Positions 8,367-17,049 of a stretch of DNA of 64,000 nt are shown here, one piece after another. A model generated the notes under the pieces. That model did not search any database. It saw only the letters and a program-made list of their open reading frames with translations, and was not told where the DNA came from. The translations under genes and the position numbers were made by a program. The stretch is from Acidobacteriota bacterium (lineage in GTDB: Bacteria > Acidobacteriota > Thermoanaerobaculia > UBA5066), in NCBI GenBank assembly GCA_016716715.1, contig JADJVE010000001.1, positions 62,001 to 126,000 on the forward strand, in the 5' to 3' direction. Within the stretch, counting starts at the first letter, position 1. Every line of letters begins with the position of its first letter.

Positions 8367-9267
8367 GGCCGGCTCCCTTCGGGCTGTTCTCGTGGCCGGC
8401 GACGTCGTCGCGCCGCTTGCTGAAGGTGTAGAGGCCCATGAGGAGCGGCGGCCACAGGGTCACGATGAACGGGACGGCCGAGAGCGCGCCGTCCGCCATC
8501 TCGGGGTAGGACTTCTTCACGATGTCCTGCGGGAGCGTGAGGCTCGCGGACGGGACGTCCGAGATGTAGAGCCAGCTCGTTCCGCCGGCTTCGTCCTCTC
8601 CGTAGATCTCGTGGACGTACTTCGTCGGGTTCTGGTAGATGCGGGTCTTCGCCTCCTCGAGGAGGTCGGCCCGCTTGCCGAACGTGAGCGCGCCCGAAGG
8701 ACAGGCGTCCGTGCAGGCGGGCGGAAGGCCCTTTTCCTGGCGCGCCGCGCAGAACGTGCACTTGCGGACGAGGGGGGCCGCCTTCGTGTACTCGTACTTC
8801 GGCACGCCGAAGGGGCACGCGATCATGCAGTAGCGGCAGCCGAGGCAGCGGTCTTCGTGGTACACGACCGGCCCCAAGGCCGTCTTCTCGAGCGCCTTCA
8901 CGACGCAGCCCGACGCGCACGCGGGGGTCACGCAGTGCATGCACTGCGTCTTCGCGTAGCGCTCCTCGCCGGCGGGGCTCTTCTCGGCCGACTTGTTCAC
9001 GACCGTGAAGCTCGTCGGTCCGGTCCGGCGGCGCGCGGCGAACACGGTGTCGTCGCCCGCTTTCTCGGGCGCGGCGAGACCGTTCGCCTCGGAGCACGCG
9101 GCCTCGCAGGCGCGGCACCCGACGCAGCGCGTCGTATCGACGAGGACGCCGGCGGCGTTTTTCGCCGCGCCGCGCGTCGTGGCCGACGCGAGGGCGCCTC
9201 CGGTGAGGGCGGCGCCCGCACCGGCGGCGCCGGCGATCTTCAGCAGGTTGCGGCGGTTCAGGTTCAT
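8359..9267 (-). CDS. HybA-like periplasmic [4Fe-4S] ferredoxin subunit with Tat signal
   Basis: The 302-residue product begins with a Tat-type signal (NRRNLLK plus a hydrophobic stretch, about 1-30). Four cysteine groups can hold four [4Fe-4S] clusters: CVGCRACEAAC, CMHCVTPACASGC, CLGCRYCMIAC and CTFCAARQEKGLPPACTDAC. A C-terminal membrane helix (about 268-286, PFIVTLWPPLLMGLYTF) anchors it, as in HybA. It would relay electrons between the NrfD-like quinone site and periplasmic c-type haems. No molybdopterin or hydrogenase large subunit is encoded nearby, so the electron partner is probably the c7 cytochrome or an unlinked enzyme. Confidence 0.9.
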   Translation of the reverse strand: MNLNRRNLLKIAGAAGAGAALTGGALASATTRGAAKNAAGVLVDTTRCVGCRACEAACSEANGLAAPEKAGDDTVFAARRRTGPTSFTVVNKSAEKSPAGEERYAKTQCMHCVTPACASGCVVKALEKTALGPVVYHEDRCLGCRYCMIACPFGVPKYEYTKAAPLVRKCTFCAARQEKGLPPACTDACPSGALTFGKRADLLEEAKTRIYQNPTKYVHEIYGEDEAGGTSWLYISDVPSASLTLPQDIVKKSYPEMADGALSAVPFIVTLWPPLLMGLYTFSKRRDDVAGHENSPKGAGHE

Positions 9268-9286
9268 CGCGTTTTTCTCCTTGTCC

Positions 9287-9370
9287 CTACGCGGTGCGGA
9301 CCCGGTTCTGGTGGGCCACTGCGAGGAGCGTCAGGAGGGCGAGGACGGCGAGCGGAACGGTGGCGATCAT
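9287..9370 (-). CDS. 27-residue single-helix membrane peptide in the redox operon
   Basis: A short ORF starts at ATG 9370 and ends at TAG 9287-9289, encoding a 27-residue peptide that begins MIATVPLAVLALL and ends NRVRTA. It is one hydrophobic helix with a basic C-terminal tail. Two things support it being real. Its ATG overlaps the TGA of the preceding gene (ATGA), and a strong GGAGG-type Shine-Dalgarno lies 8-12 bases upstream. It fills what would otherwise be a gap between the Cys-rich gene and the HybA-like gene. Small accessory membrane subunits are common in respiratory complexes, so a stabilising subunit is the likeliest role. Standard annotation would miss it. Confidence 0.68.
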   Translation of the reverse strand: MIATVPLAVLALLTLLAVAHQNRVRTA

Positions 9371-9618
9371 GACGGGACCTCCCTCCCGGAAGCGGCCTCA
9401 CGGCTCGCCTCCGTGTCATCGACGTTGCTGGTGGCGCCGGCGGCGAGCCTCTGGACCATCTCGCGGTACATCGCGCACTCCGTGTGGGAGACGGCGAGGC
9501 ACGGACCCTGGGACACGAGCTGGTCGCGCGGGACCATTTTTTTCGTCGGGCAGGCGTCGCAATAGAGCATCACGACTTGCTTCAACCAGGGGCAGGCGGT
9601 CGTGGTGTCGTTCAACAT
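9367..9618 (-). CDS. Small Cys-rich protein, first gene of the redox operon
   Basis: The 83-residue product begins MLNDTTTACPWLKQVV. It has cysteines in ACPW, YCDACP, GPCL and TECAMY, a spacing that could bind an Fe-S cluster or zinc. The C-terminal third is polar and probably flexible. There is no signal peptide or membrane helix, so it should be cytoplasmic, unlike the rest of the operon. It is the first gene after a near-consensus sigma54 promoter and is coupled by an ATGA overlap to the 27-residue membrane peptide. I do not recognise a named family. A regulator, a chaperone for the Fe-S subunit or a redox sensor are all possible. Confidence 0.68.
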   Translation of the reverse strand: MLNDTTTACPWLKQVVMLYCDACPTKKMVPRDQLVSQGPCLAVSHTECAMYREMVQRLAAGATSNVDDTEASREAASGREVPS

Positions 9619-9632
9619 GGCGACCAGTGGGT

Positions 9633-9648
9633 TGCACGGATCGCGCCA
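9633..9648 (-). promoter_or_regulatory. Sigma54-type -24/-12 promoter of the redox operon
   Basis: On the minus strand this reads TGGCGCGATCCGTGCA, matching TGGCACG-N4-TTGCA at 10 of 12 fixed positions. The invariant GG and GC are exactly 10 bases apart. The predicted transcript start is only a few bases before ATG 9618. The response regulator encoded just upstream (9772-11163) has the GAFTGA loop that contacts sigma54, so promoter and activator are adjacent. Confidence 0.7.
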
Positions 9649-9675
9649 CGTTTCGATCCGGGGCCCGCGCGGCCC

Positions 9676-9702
9676 GCAACACGCTCGGCCGCAGCGAGTT
9701 GC
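9676..9702. promoter_or_regulatory. Palindrome: candidate enhancer site for the sigma54 activator
   Basis: Arms GCAACACGCT (9676-9685) and AGCGAGTTGC (9693-9702) are inverted repeats with one mismatched pair around a 7-base spacer. It lies about 28 bases upstream of the -24 element, between the terminator of the regulator operon and the promoter of the redox operon. That is a suitable place for a Fis-type HTH dimer of the NtrC-like regulator, though closer than most known enhancers. Confidence 0.5.
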
Positions 9703-9704
9703 CC

Positions 9705-9741
9705 CGAAAAAACGAAAGAACGCGCGGGAGGACCGCGCGTT
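9705..9741 (-). terminator. Intrinsic terminator of the kinase/regulator operon
   Basis: On the minus strand a perfect 9-bp stem AACGCGCGG/CCGCGCGTT with a 5-base loop (TCCTC) is followed by CTTTCGTTTTTTCG, a clear T tract. It starts about 30 bases after the response-regulator stop and isolates that operon from the sigma54-driven redox operon. Confidence 0.85.
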
Positions 9742-9771
9742 CGCTTTCTCAACGGGGCGTTGTAAGTCTCA

Positions 9772-11163
<1,392 letters not shown>

Positions 11164-11703
11164 GGACGTCTCCGTTCTCCGAGAGTTCGCGGGTGCGGGC
11201 GCGGCAGGCGCGGCAAAGGACGGGGGACTTGGCGTCGACGTGTCGCAGGCTGGGCGAGCGCGCCATGGCGCAGCGCGCGTCGGCGCAGTGCAGGAGGCCG
11301 AACGTGTGCCCGAGCTCGTGCACGGCTTCCTTCTGGAGGCGCAGGGCGATGCGCGCCGCTTCGCCCGGGATGAGCGGCGTGTCGCCGAGGCGGGCCGTCG
11401 AGACGACGGCCGCGCGGCCGGACAGCTGCGCCTCGCCGAACACGAAGGTCAGAATCGGGATGAAGAGGTCGGCGTCGGTGACGCCGAGCACGCGGTGCGC
11501 GCCCTCGTGCCGGTCCTTCAGCCAGGCGAGGATCCGGGTGGAGGAGTGCTGGCCGCGGCGCGCGTCGAACGCGTCCTCGGGCCTCTCCGGCGAAAGGCCC
11601 ACGCGGACGGCGCGGTCGAACTCGCGCTCGACGCTTCGGCGCACGCCCTCGAGAAGGTCCGCCGCGGGTCGTTTCTGGCCGAACCACAGGAGGAGGACCT
11701 CGC

Positions 11704-13335
11704 TCATGCGGCGGCGCCCGCCGGCGGCGCCGCCTCTCCGGCGAGCGGGAGCCGGACCGTCATCGTCGTCCCCTCGCCGAGGCGGCTCTGCGCCTTCATC
11801 GAGCCGCCGTGCTTCTCGACGACGCCGTAGACGACGGAGAGCCCGAGGCCCGTCCCCATCTGCTTCGTCGTGAAGAACGGGTCGAAGATCTTCGAGAGGT
11901 GCTCGGGCGCGATGCCCGTCCCCGTGTCCGCGATCGCGATCTCGACCGCGCCGTCGGCCTTTCGCGACGTCACCCTGAGGGCCCCTCCGTCCGGCATCGC
12001 GTCGCAGGCGTTGAGGATGAGGTTCACGAAGACCTGCCGGAGCTGGCCGAAGTCTCCCCGGACGATCGCCGCGCCGTCGAGATCCTTCGTCACGACGACC
12101 TGCTGGAGCTGGAGCTTGTGCTGCGTGAGGGAGACGGCCTCGTCGAGCGCCGCTACGGCGTCGACCGCGTGGAGCTCGATGGGCCGCGCGCGCGCGAAGT
12201 CGAGGAGGCTCCTCACGATCCGCGTGCAGCGTTCGGTCTCGCGCTGAATGAGGCCGAGGTTCTTCAGGCACGCCGCGCGCGCCGCGTCGTCGATCTCGCC
12301 CGCCTCGAGCGTGCGGGACATGAGGCGCGCGAACGTCAGGATGCCCGCGAGCGGGTTGTTGATCTCGTGGGCGATCGAGGCCGAGAGCGTCCCGAGGGAG
12401 GCGAGCTTCTCGGACTGGACGAGCGCCTCCTGGGCCTGCTTGAGCGCCGCGGTCCGTTCCTCGACCTGGTGTTCGAGGTCGTCCGCCGCCGCCTCGAGAC
12501 GCGAGCGCGCGTACTGGAGGTAGGCGCTCATCTCGTTGAACGAGCGCCCGAGCATCCCGAGCTCGTCCTCGGACCGGATGGGCAGCGGCGCCGGCGTGCC
12601 GCCGAGAGCGAGGTTCTTCGTCGCCGCGAGCATCTCGGAGACGGGCTTCACGACGAGGAGCTTCACGATCGCGAAGACGAGGGCCGTCAGGGCGACGAGC
12701 GCGAGGACCGAGAGGCCCACGATGCGCCACGTCGCGGCGAGGCGCCGGTCGTCCACGTCGCGCAGCGAGAGCGCGACGTCGAGGAGCCCGAGGACGCGCT
12801 GGTCCTTCGGGGACGCGTGGCAGCCGGCCGCCGCGCACGCGGCCTCGTTGTAGATCGGCGTCACGAACGAGAGGACGCGGTGATCGCCGACCGTCGTGAT
12901 CCGGCTGCGGGTCGTCGGGTCGGGGTTCGTGATGGGGGCGCCGGCGCCGCCGTGGCACGGCGCGCAGGCCCCGGCCCTCTTGTCGGCGATGCGTCCGATC
13001 TCGGCGCGGTCGGTCGAGTACACGGTCGCGCCCTGCTTGTTGAAGATGCGGACGCTCTCGATCGAGCTGTCCTCGCGGAGGCTCTCGTGCCCGACGATCT
13101 CGACGATCCGGTACGCGTCCTCGCGCTGGTCTTTCAGCATGAAGTCGTGCGTCGCGCTCCGGACGGTCTCCGAGAGAATCGCGGCGCTGCCCTGCGCCCG
13201 CGCCACGAGCTCGTCGTGCTGGGCGCGGATCGTCACGGCCGCGATGATCGCGACGGGCACGAGGATCGCTGCGGCCGCCGTCGCGGTGATCTTGAAGCCG
13301 AGCCGACGGTGGAAGGGGACCCGGGACAGAGTCAT
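11704..13335 (-). CDS. Membrane histidine kinase with periplasmic c-type haem motifs
   Basis: The 543-residue product has an N-terminal membrane helix (about 13-35), a periplasmic sensor (about 36-200), a second helix (about 205-228) and a HAMP domain. The HisKA domain has phospho-acceptor His323 in SIAHEINNP, and the HATPase domain has NLILNACDAMP, DTGTGI and GTGLGLS. The sensor contains CAPCH (124-128), a canonical covalent haem c site, and CAAAGCH (167-173), a CX4CH variant. This suggests a redox or gas-sensing haem sensor like the c-haem kinases of Geobacter. It heads the operon with amzA and the sigma54 regulator. Confidence 0.9.
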   Translation of the reverse strand: MTLSRVPFHRRLGFKITATAAAAILVPVAIIAAVTIRAQHDELVARAQGSAAILSETVRSATHDFMLKDQREDAYRIVEIVGHESLREDSSIESVRIFNKQGATVYSTDRAEIGRIADKRAGACAPCHGGAGAPITNPDPTTRSRITTVGDHRVLSFVTPIYNEAACAAAGCHASPKDQRVLGLLDVALSLRDVDDRRLAATWRIVGLSVLALVALTALVFAIVKLLVVKPVSEMLAATKNLALGGTPAPLPIRSEDELGMLGRSFNEMSAYLQYARSRLEAAADDLEHQVEERTAALKQAQEALVQSEKLASLGTLSASIAHEINNPLAGILTFARLMSRTLEAGEIDDAARAACLKNLGLIQRETERCTRIVRSLLDFARARPIELHAVDAVAALDEAVSLTQHKLQLQQVVVTKDLDGAAIVRGDFGQLRQVFVNLILNACDAMPDGGALRVTSRKADGAVEIAIADTGTGIAPEHLSKIFDPFFTTKQMGTGLGLSVVYGVVEKHGGSMKAQSRLGEGTTMTVRLPLAGEAAPPAGAAA

Positions 13336-13401
13336 CCAAGGTCAATGTCGGGGAGCGGCCGAGCGCCGTCTATCCCCCATTTGAACCATGACGCGGCGTC
13401 C

Positions 13402-13407
13402 TACAAT
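13402..13407 (+). promoter_or_regulatory. -10 box TACAAT upstream of the membrane-protein pair
   Basis: TACAAT lies in the short region between the divergent kinase gene and the GT-C-like gene. If used, transcription starts near 13414, after the first two in-frame ATGs (13388, 13406), which would favour ATG 13445 as the real start. Confidence 0.4.
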
Positions 13408-13444
13408 GTGGACTCACGTCTTTCAGAGCCCAGGGCCGCCGCAA

Positions 13445-15034
13445 ATGGGGCATGAGGAGCACCGCCTGGCATTTTCGACGCGCGCCCTCCGACCCTGGAC
13501 GCCGTGGGCGGCCGGAGCGGGGCTCCTCCTCGGGCTGCACGCTCTCGCGCTCGGCCGCGTGCCGCCCGGCCTCGCCGCCGACCCGGCCGTCGAAGCCCTC
13601 CGGGGATTGCGCCTCGTTCTCGAGCGCCGCTTCGAGATCCTCACGGTCTCGATCGGCCCGTCCGCCGAGACGCTCTTCCTCTACCTCAGCGGCGCGAGCC
13701 TCGCCGTCTTCGGCCCCGTGCGCTGGGCTCTCGCGGTTCCGACCATCCTCGCGTCCGTCGCCACGGCGCTCCTGACGGCGCGCCTCGCGCGCCGGGCGCT
13801 GCCCGCTCTGCCGCTCTCCGTGGCGCTTCTCCTGCCGGCCTCCTCCCTCTGGCTCTTTCACTACGGACAGGTCGGTCTCCGCGCCGCGGCCGCTCCGCTC
13901 TTTCTCCTCGTCACCGTTTTCCTCCTGGACGACGCGAACGGCTCCCGGCTCGCCTCCCGTCCGCGCGCCGCGGGCGCCGTGATGGCGCTCTCCCTCTACG
14001 CCTACTCGGGCTGCCGCCTGTTGCCGATCGCGTGGGCGGCGCACGCGGCCTGGCGCGCCGTCAAGTGGCCCTCGCTTCGGCCGGGTCTCGCCGCCGAGGC
14101 CCGCCGCGTCGGCCTCGCGTTCCTCCTGGTCTCGATCCCGAACATCCTCCTTCTCCTCAGGGCGCCGGATGCCGTGCTGAGTCGCGGCTACTACGTCGAC
14201 CGCGGAGGACTCCCCGACAAGCTCGCGAACGTCGCGGCGACGTTCCTCCTGCCGTTCGGCTACCCGGACCGTTACCGCGTCTGGCGGGGGGACGGGCACG
14301 TCTTCGACATGACGGGCGTCGCGCTGACCGTCAGCGGGATCGACCCGATCGACCCGGTGGCGGCCGCGCTCGCGGTCCTCGGGATCCTCGCGTGGACGCG
14401 CCGCCGTGCCTCGAACGGGCTCTCGTTTCTCTTCGTCGTCTGGGCCGCCGGCTGCGTGCTGCTCGGCGCGTTCGGGCCGAGCCTCACGCGTCTCCTGATC
14501 CTCGTTCCCGCCTGGATCGTCTTCGCGGCGGTCGGCGCGGACGCCCTTCTCGCCTCCGCGCCGCGCCTGCGTCTGCCCCTCGCCGCGTTTCTCGGAGTCT
14601 GGCTCCTTCTGCGCGCGGAGGCGTACGCCGTGACGTTCGGGTCTTCGAGCGCCGCCGCGTGGGCCTTCCACCAGAGGGCCACCGCGATGGGCGAGCGCGC
14701 CCGGGACCTCGCCTCCGGCGGGAGCCGCGTCCTTCTCGTCGCGCGGACGGGCCGCGACGTCGTGAAGTACTTCTGCTGGCGGCGGATCGAGAGCGTCTAT
14801 CTCGTGACGCCGGCCTCGGCCTTCCCGTCGGCCGGCGAGGCGCCGCTGGACGGCTTCGCGCCCGACGTGGTCCTCGTCGAGGGCAACGCGGACTTCGAAG
14901 GCTGGGGCGAGAGCGTCGGTCTCGTTCGCACCGGGGGACGCCCGGAGTTCACGGAGTACGCGCGGCCGGGGCCGGCCCGCCTTCCGACCGTGAGGAGCAA
15001 TCTATGGCGACTTTGGTCGCCGATCTCGCTCTAG
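13445..15034 (+). CDS. Polytopic membrane protein, GT-C glycosyltransferase-like
   Basis: From ATG 13445 the product is 529 residues. Upstream in-frame ATGs at 13388 and 13406 would give up to 548, but a TACAAT -10 box overlaps them. About ten to twelve membrane helices occupy residues 15-390, followed by a soluble C-terminal domain (about 420-529). The arrangement (LAADPAVEALRGLR in the first external loop, a long loop RGYYVDRGGLPDKL) resembles ArnT/PMT-type lipid-linked glycosyltransferases of the GT-C fold. The acidic residues of the first loop would be the catalytic candidates. The acceptor is unknown. The 3' end overlaps the next gene by 31 bases, so the two large membrane proteins are made together. 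Confidence 0.65.
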   Translation: MGHEEHRLAFSTRALRPWTPWAAGAGLLLGLHALALGRVPPGLAADPAVEALRGLRLVLERRFEILTVSIGPSAETLFLYLSGASLAVFGPVRWALAVPTILASVATALLTARLARRALPALPLSVALLLPASSLWLFHYGQVGLRAAAAPLFLLVTVFLLDDANGSRLASRPRAAGAVMALSLYAYSGCRLLPIAWAAHAAWRAVKWPSLRPGLAAEARRVGLAFLLVSIPNILLLLRAPDAVLSRGYYVDRGGLPDKLANVAATFLLPFGYPDRYRVWRGDGHVFDMTGVALTVSGIDPIDPVAAALAVLGILAWTRRRASNGLSFLFVVWAAGCVLLGAFGPSLTRLLILVPAWIVFAAVGADALLASAPRLRLPLAAFLGVWLLLRAEAYAVTFGSSSAAAWAFHQRATAMGERARDLASGGSRVLLVARTGRDVVKYFCWRRIESVYLVTPASAFPSAGEAPLDGFAPDVVLVEGNADFEGWGESVGLVRTGGRPEFTEYARPGPARLPTVRSNLWRLWSPISL

Positions 15035-16695
15035 GCGCCCGCATGGCGCTGCGTCGCGCGGGCCCGTACCTTTTGCTCCTCGCCGCCAGCCTCCTCGCGT
15101 GCTCCCCGGTCCTGATGCTCTCCGGCTGGCCCTGGAACCATGACGGCGTGGCCTGTTTTCAGCGGGTCGAGATCTTCCGCCGTGCGTTCGCGGACGGCGT
15201 TCTCGTTCCTCTCTGGACGCCCCTCGCCGAAAACGGCCTGGGCTCGCCGTTTCCGTTCTTCTATCACCGCCTCTTCAACACGCTTGCCGGGGCCGCGGCG
15301 CTCGCCACGGGCTCCTCCCTCACGGCCGTCAAGCTGACGATCCCGCTGCTCGTCTTCGCGGGGGCGCTCGGAATGCGCAAGGCGATCCTCGCCATGGGGC
15401 TGGACTCGTTCCACGCCGTGAGCGGAGCCCTGCTGCTCGTCTTCTCCAACTATGCGTATACGGATTGGGTCGTGCGGGGCGCCTTCGCCGAGTTCGCGGC
15501 CTTCATGCTCGTCCCCTGGCTCACCCTCGCCGCGCTCGGCATCGTCCTCGGGAAGCCGCGCGCGGGATGGGTCCTCGGCGCCGTCCTGGCCTTGATCTTC
15601 TTCGCGCACTCCGTCGTCTTCGTCTTCTCGTTCGCGCTCGTTCTCGTCGCCTTCCTCGGGGCTCTCGTCTTCTCGAAGGACTCGCGCCGCCCCCTTCTCC
15701 ACGCCGGCCAGGCGGCTTTCGTCGTTCTTCCCGCGACGGGGCCCTTTCTCCTCGGTTTCTGGCTCTTCGGAAAGGACGTCGACCTCGACCGCTTCCGGGC
15801 GGGAATGTTCAGCGTCTTCCGGAACTTCGCGCCGCTCGGGGAGTACCTCTACGACCGCGGGGGCGGCTGGGCGCCCGGCGCGGGCGGTTTCTCGGTGGAG
15901 ATCGGAAGGGGTTTCAATACGCTCGCGGTCCTCGGCGCCGTCGCGGTTGCCGTGGGTCTCGTTCGCCGCCGCCTCCCGGCGGCGCGGCTTTGGGAGACGC
16001 TCCCGGCGTGGTTCCTGGTCCTCGGATCGGCCCTCTGCACCCTCTTCCTTCAGACGCCCCTCGCGGCGCCGCTCTACCGGCTCGTGCCCCCGCTCCAGTA
16101 CATCCAGTTTCCCTGGCGCCTGCTCGTCTTCTCGACGCCCGCGTCGATCTTCGTCCTCTGCCTTTCGACCGATCTGCTTCTGGCGGGCGCGTCCCGCCCG
16201 TCGATTCGAGGGGGTCTCCGCGGCGTGCTGGCCCTCGCCGTTCTCTTTCAGATCTGGTCCGGCGTCGCTCCGCGGCGCGTCGGCCGGATCCTCTCCGTAC
16301 CCGAGATCGAGGAGAGCCTGACGACCGAGCGACTCGCCGCCGCCTCACACAGCGGGGAGTTCCGGCCGCGCGGGATTCCGCCGTCGCCCGCGCGGCCCTT
16401 TCTCGAGGAGGTCGGCTGCACCGTGGAGGACACCGGCCGCGCCGCGCCGCTCGCGGGAGCGGCCGTCCTTCCACGGCTTCGGCTGGCCGCGGACGCCGCC
16501 CCCGGCGGCATCCTCGAGATCAACCAGTTCGCGAATCCGTTCCTCGCGGTGAGCGCCGACCGCGGAGGCCGCGTCGAGACGACGGAGCGGGGCACGCTCC
16601 GCGTCCGGCTGCCGGCCGGCAGAAGCGAGATCGTCCTGCGGCCCGTGGGTCTCCTCGAGGCGCTTCAGAACCGGCTTTTCGGGAGCCGGCGCTGA
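15004..16695 (+). CDS. Large membrane protein of the PTPS-related/YfhO-like type
   Basis: The 563-residue product starts at ATG 15004 with GAGGAG 6 bases upstream, inside the 3' end of the preceding gene. About ten to twelve membrane helices are visible. The first external loop contains WNHDGVACFQRVEIFRRAF, typical of '6-pyruvoyl-tetrahydropterin synthase-related' membrane proteins, a misnamed family of GT-C-like integral membrane proteins close to YfhO. A short soluble C-terminal domain (about 450-563) ends with a beta-rich segment (GRVETTERGTLRVRLPAG). A role in cell-envelope glycan or lipid glycosylation is inferred from the fold. Confidence 0.68.
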   Translation: MATLVADLALGARMALRRAGPYLLLLAASLLACSPVLMLSGWPWNHDGVACFQRVEIFRRAFADGVLVPLWTPLAENGLGSPFPFFYHRLFNTLAGAAALATGSSLTAVKLTIPLLVFAGALGMRKAILAMGLDSFHAVSGALLLVFSNYAYTDWVVRGAFAEFAAFMLVPWLTLAALGIVLGKPRAGWVLGAVLALIFFAHSVVFVFSFALVLVAFLGALVFSKDSRRPLLHAGQAAFVVLPATGPFLLGFWLFGKDVDLDRFRAGMFSVFRNFAPLGEYLYDRGGGWAPGAGGFSVEIGRGFNTLAVLGAVAVAVGLVRRRLPAARLWETLPAWFLVLGSALCTLFLQTPLAAPLYRLVPPLQYIQFPWRLLVFSTPASIFVLCLSTDLLLAGASRPSIRGGLRGVLALAVLFQIWSGVAPRRVGRILSVPEIEESLTTERLAAASHSGEFRPRGIPPSPARPFLEEVGCTVEDTGRAAPLAGAAVLPRLRLAADAAPGGILEINQFANPFLAVSADRGGRVETTERGTLRVRLPAGRSEIVLRPVGLLEALQNRLFGSRR

Positions 16696-16701
16696 AGGGA
16701 C

Positions 16702-17049
16702 CTAGTGGAAGCTCGTGCTCGAGAGCGAGTACATCACGATTCCGAAGCAGCCCGCGTTCAGGAGGAACGTGACGCCCGCGCCGATCCAGAGGCCGCGGAT
16801 ACACGCGTTCCGGCCCTGCTTCTTGAACGCGAAGTGCTGCGGGACGACGTAGACGAGTTGCGAGATCCCGATCCAGAGCGGCCCGGCGACGACCGTGAGC
16901 GGGATCTGGATGAGGTGCAGCAGAAGAAGCCTCAGGACGCCGGTCCCGACGGTGTCCTTGGCTGGCGGCCACGAAGCCTTGGGCCCTGCGGGAAGGGGCG
17001 GAGGAGGAGGCGGGGCCGGCGGCTCGGGCTGGGGCGGGAGGTCGCTCAC
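16702..17049 (-). CDS. Small proline-rich two- or three-helix membrane protein
   Basis: The 115-residue product starts at GTG 17049, overlapping the stop of the radical SAM gene (GTGA) with GGAGGT 5 bases upstream. The N-terminus is a Pro-rich cytoplasmic tail (PPQPEPPAPPPPPPLP). Two or three hydrophobic helices follow (about 38-60, 60-75 and 88-108). I do not recognise the family. It is the third gene of the overlapping Lgt-like/radical SAM set, so it is a candidate accessory membrane subunit for that lipid pathway. Confidence 0.75.
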   Translation of the reverse strand: MSDLPPQPEPPAPPPPPPLPAGPKASWPPAKDTVGTGVLRLLLLHLIQIPLTVVAGPLWIGISQLVYVVPQHFAFKKQGRNACIRGLWIGAGVTFLLNAGCFGIVMYSLSSTSFH

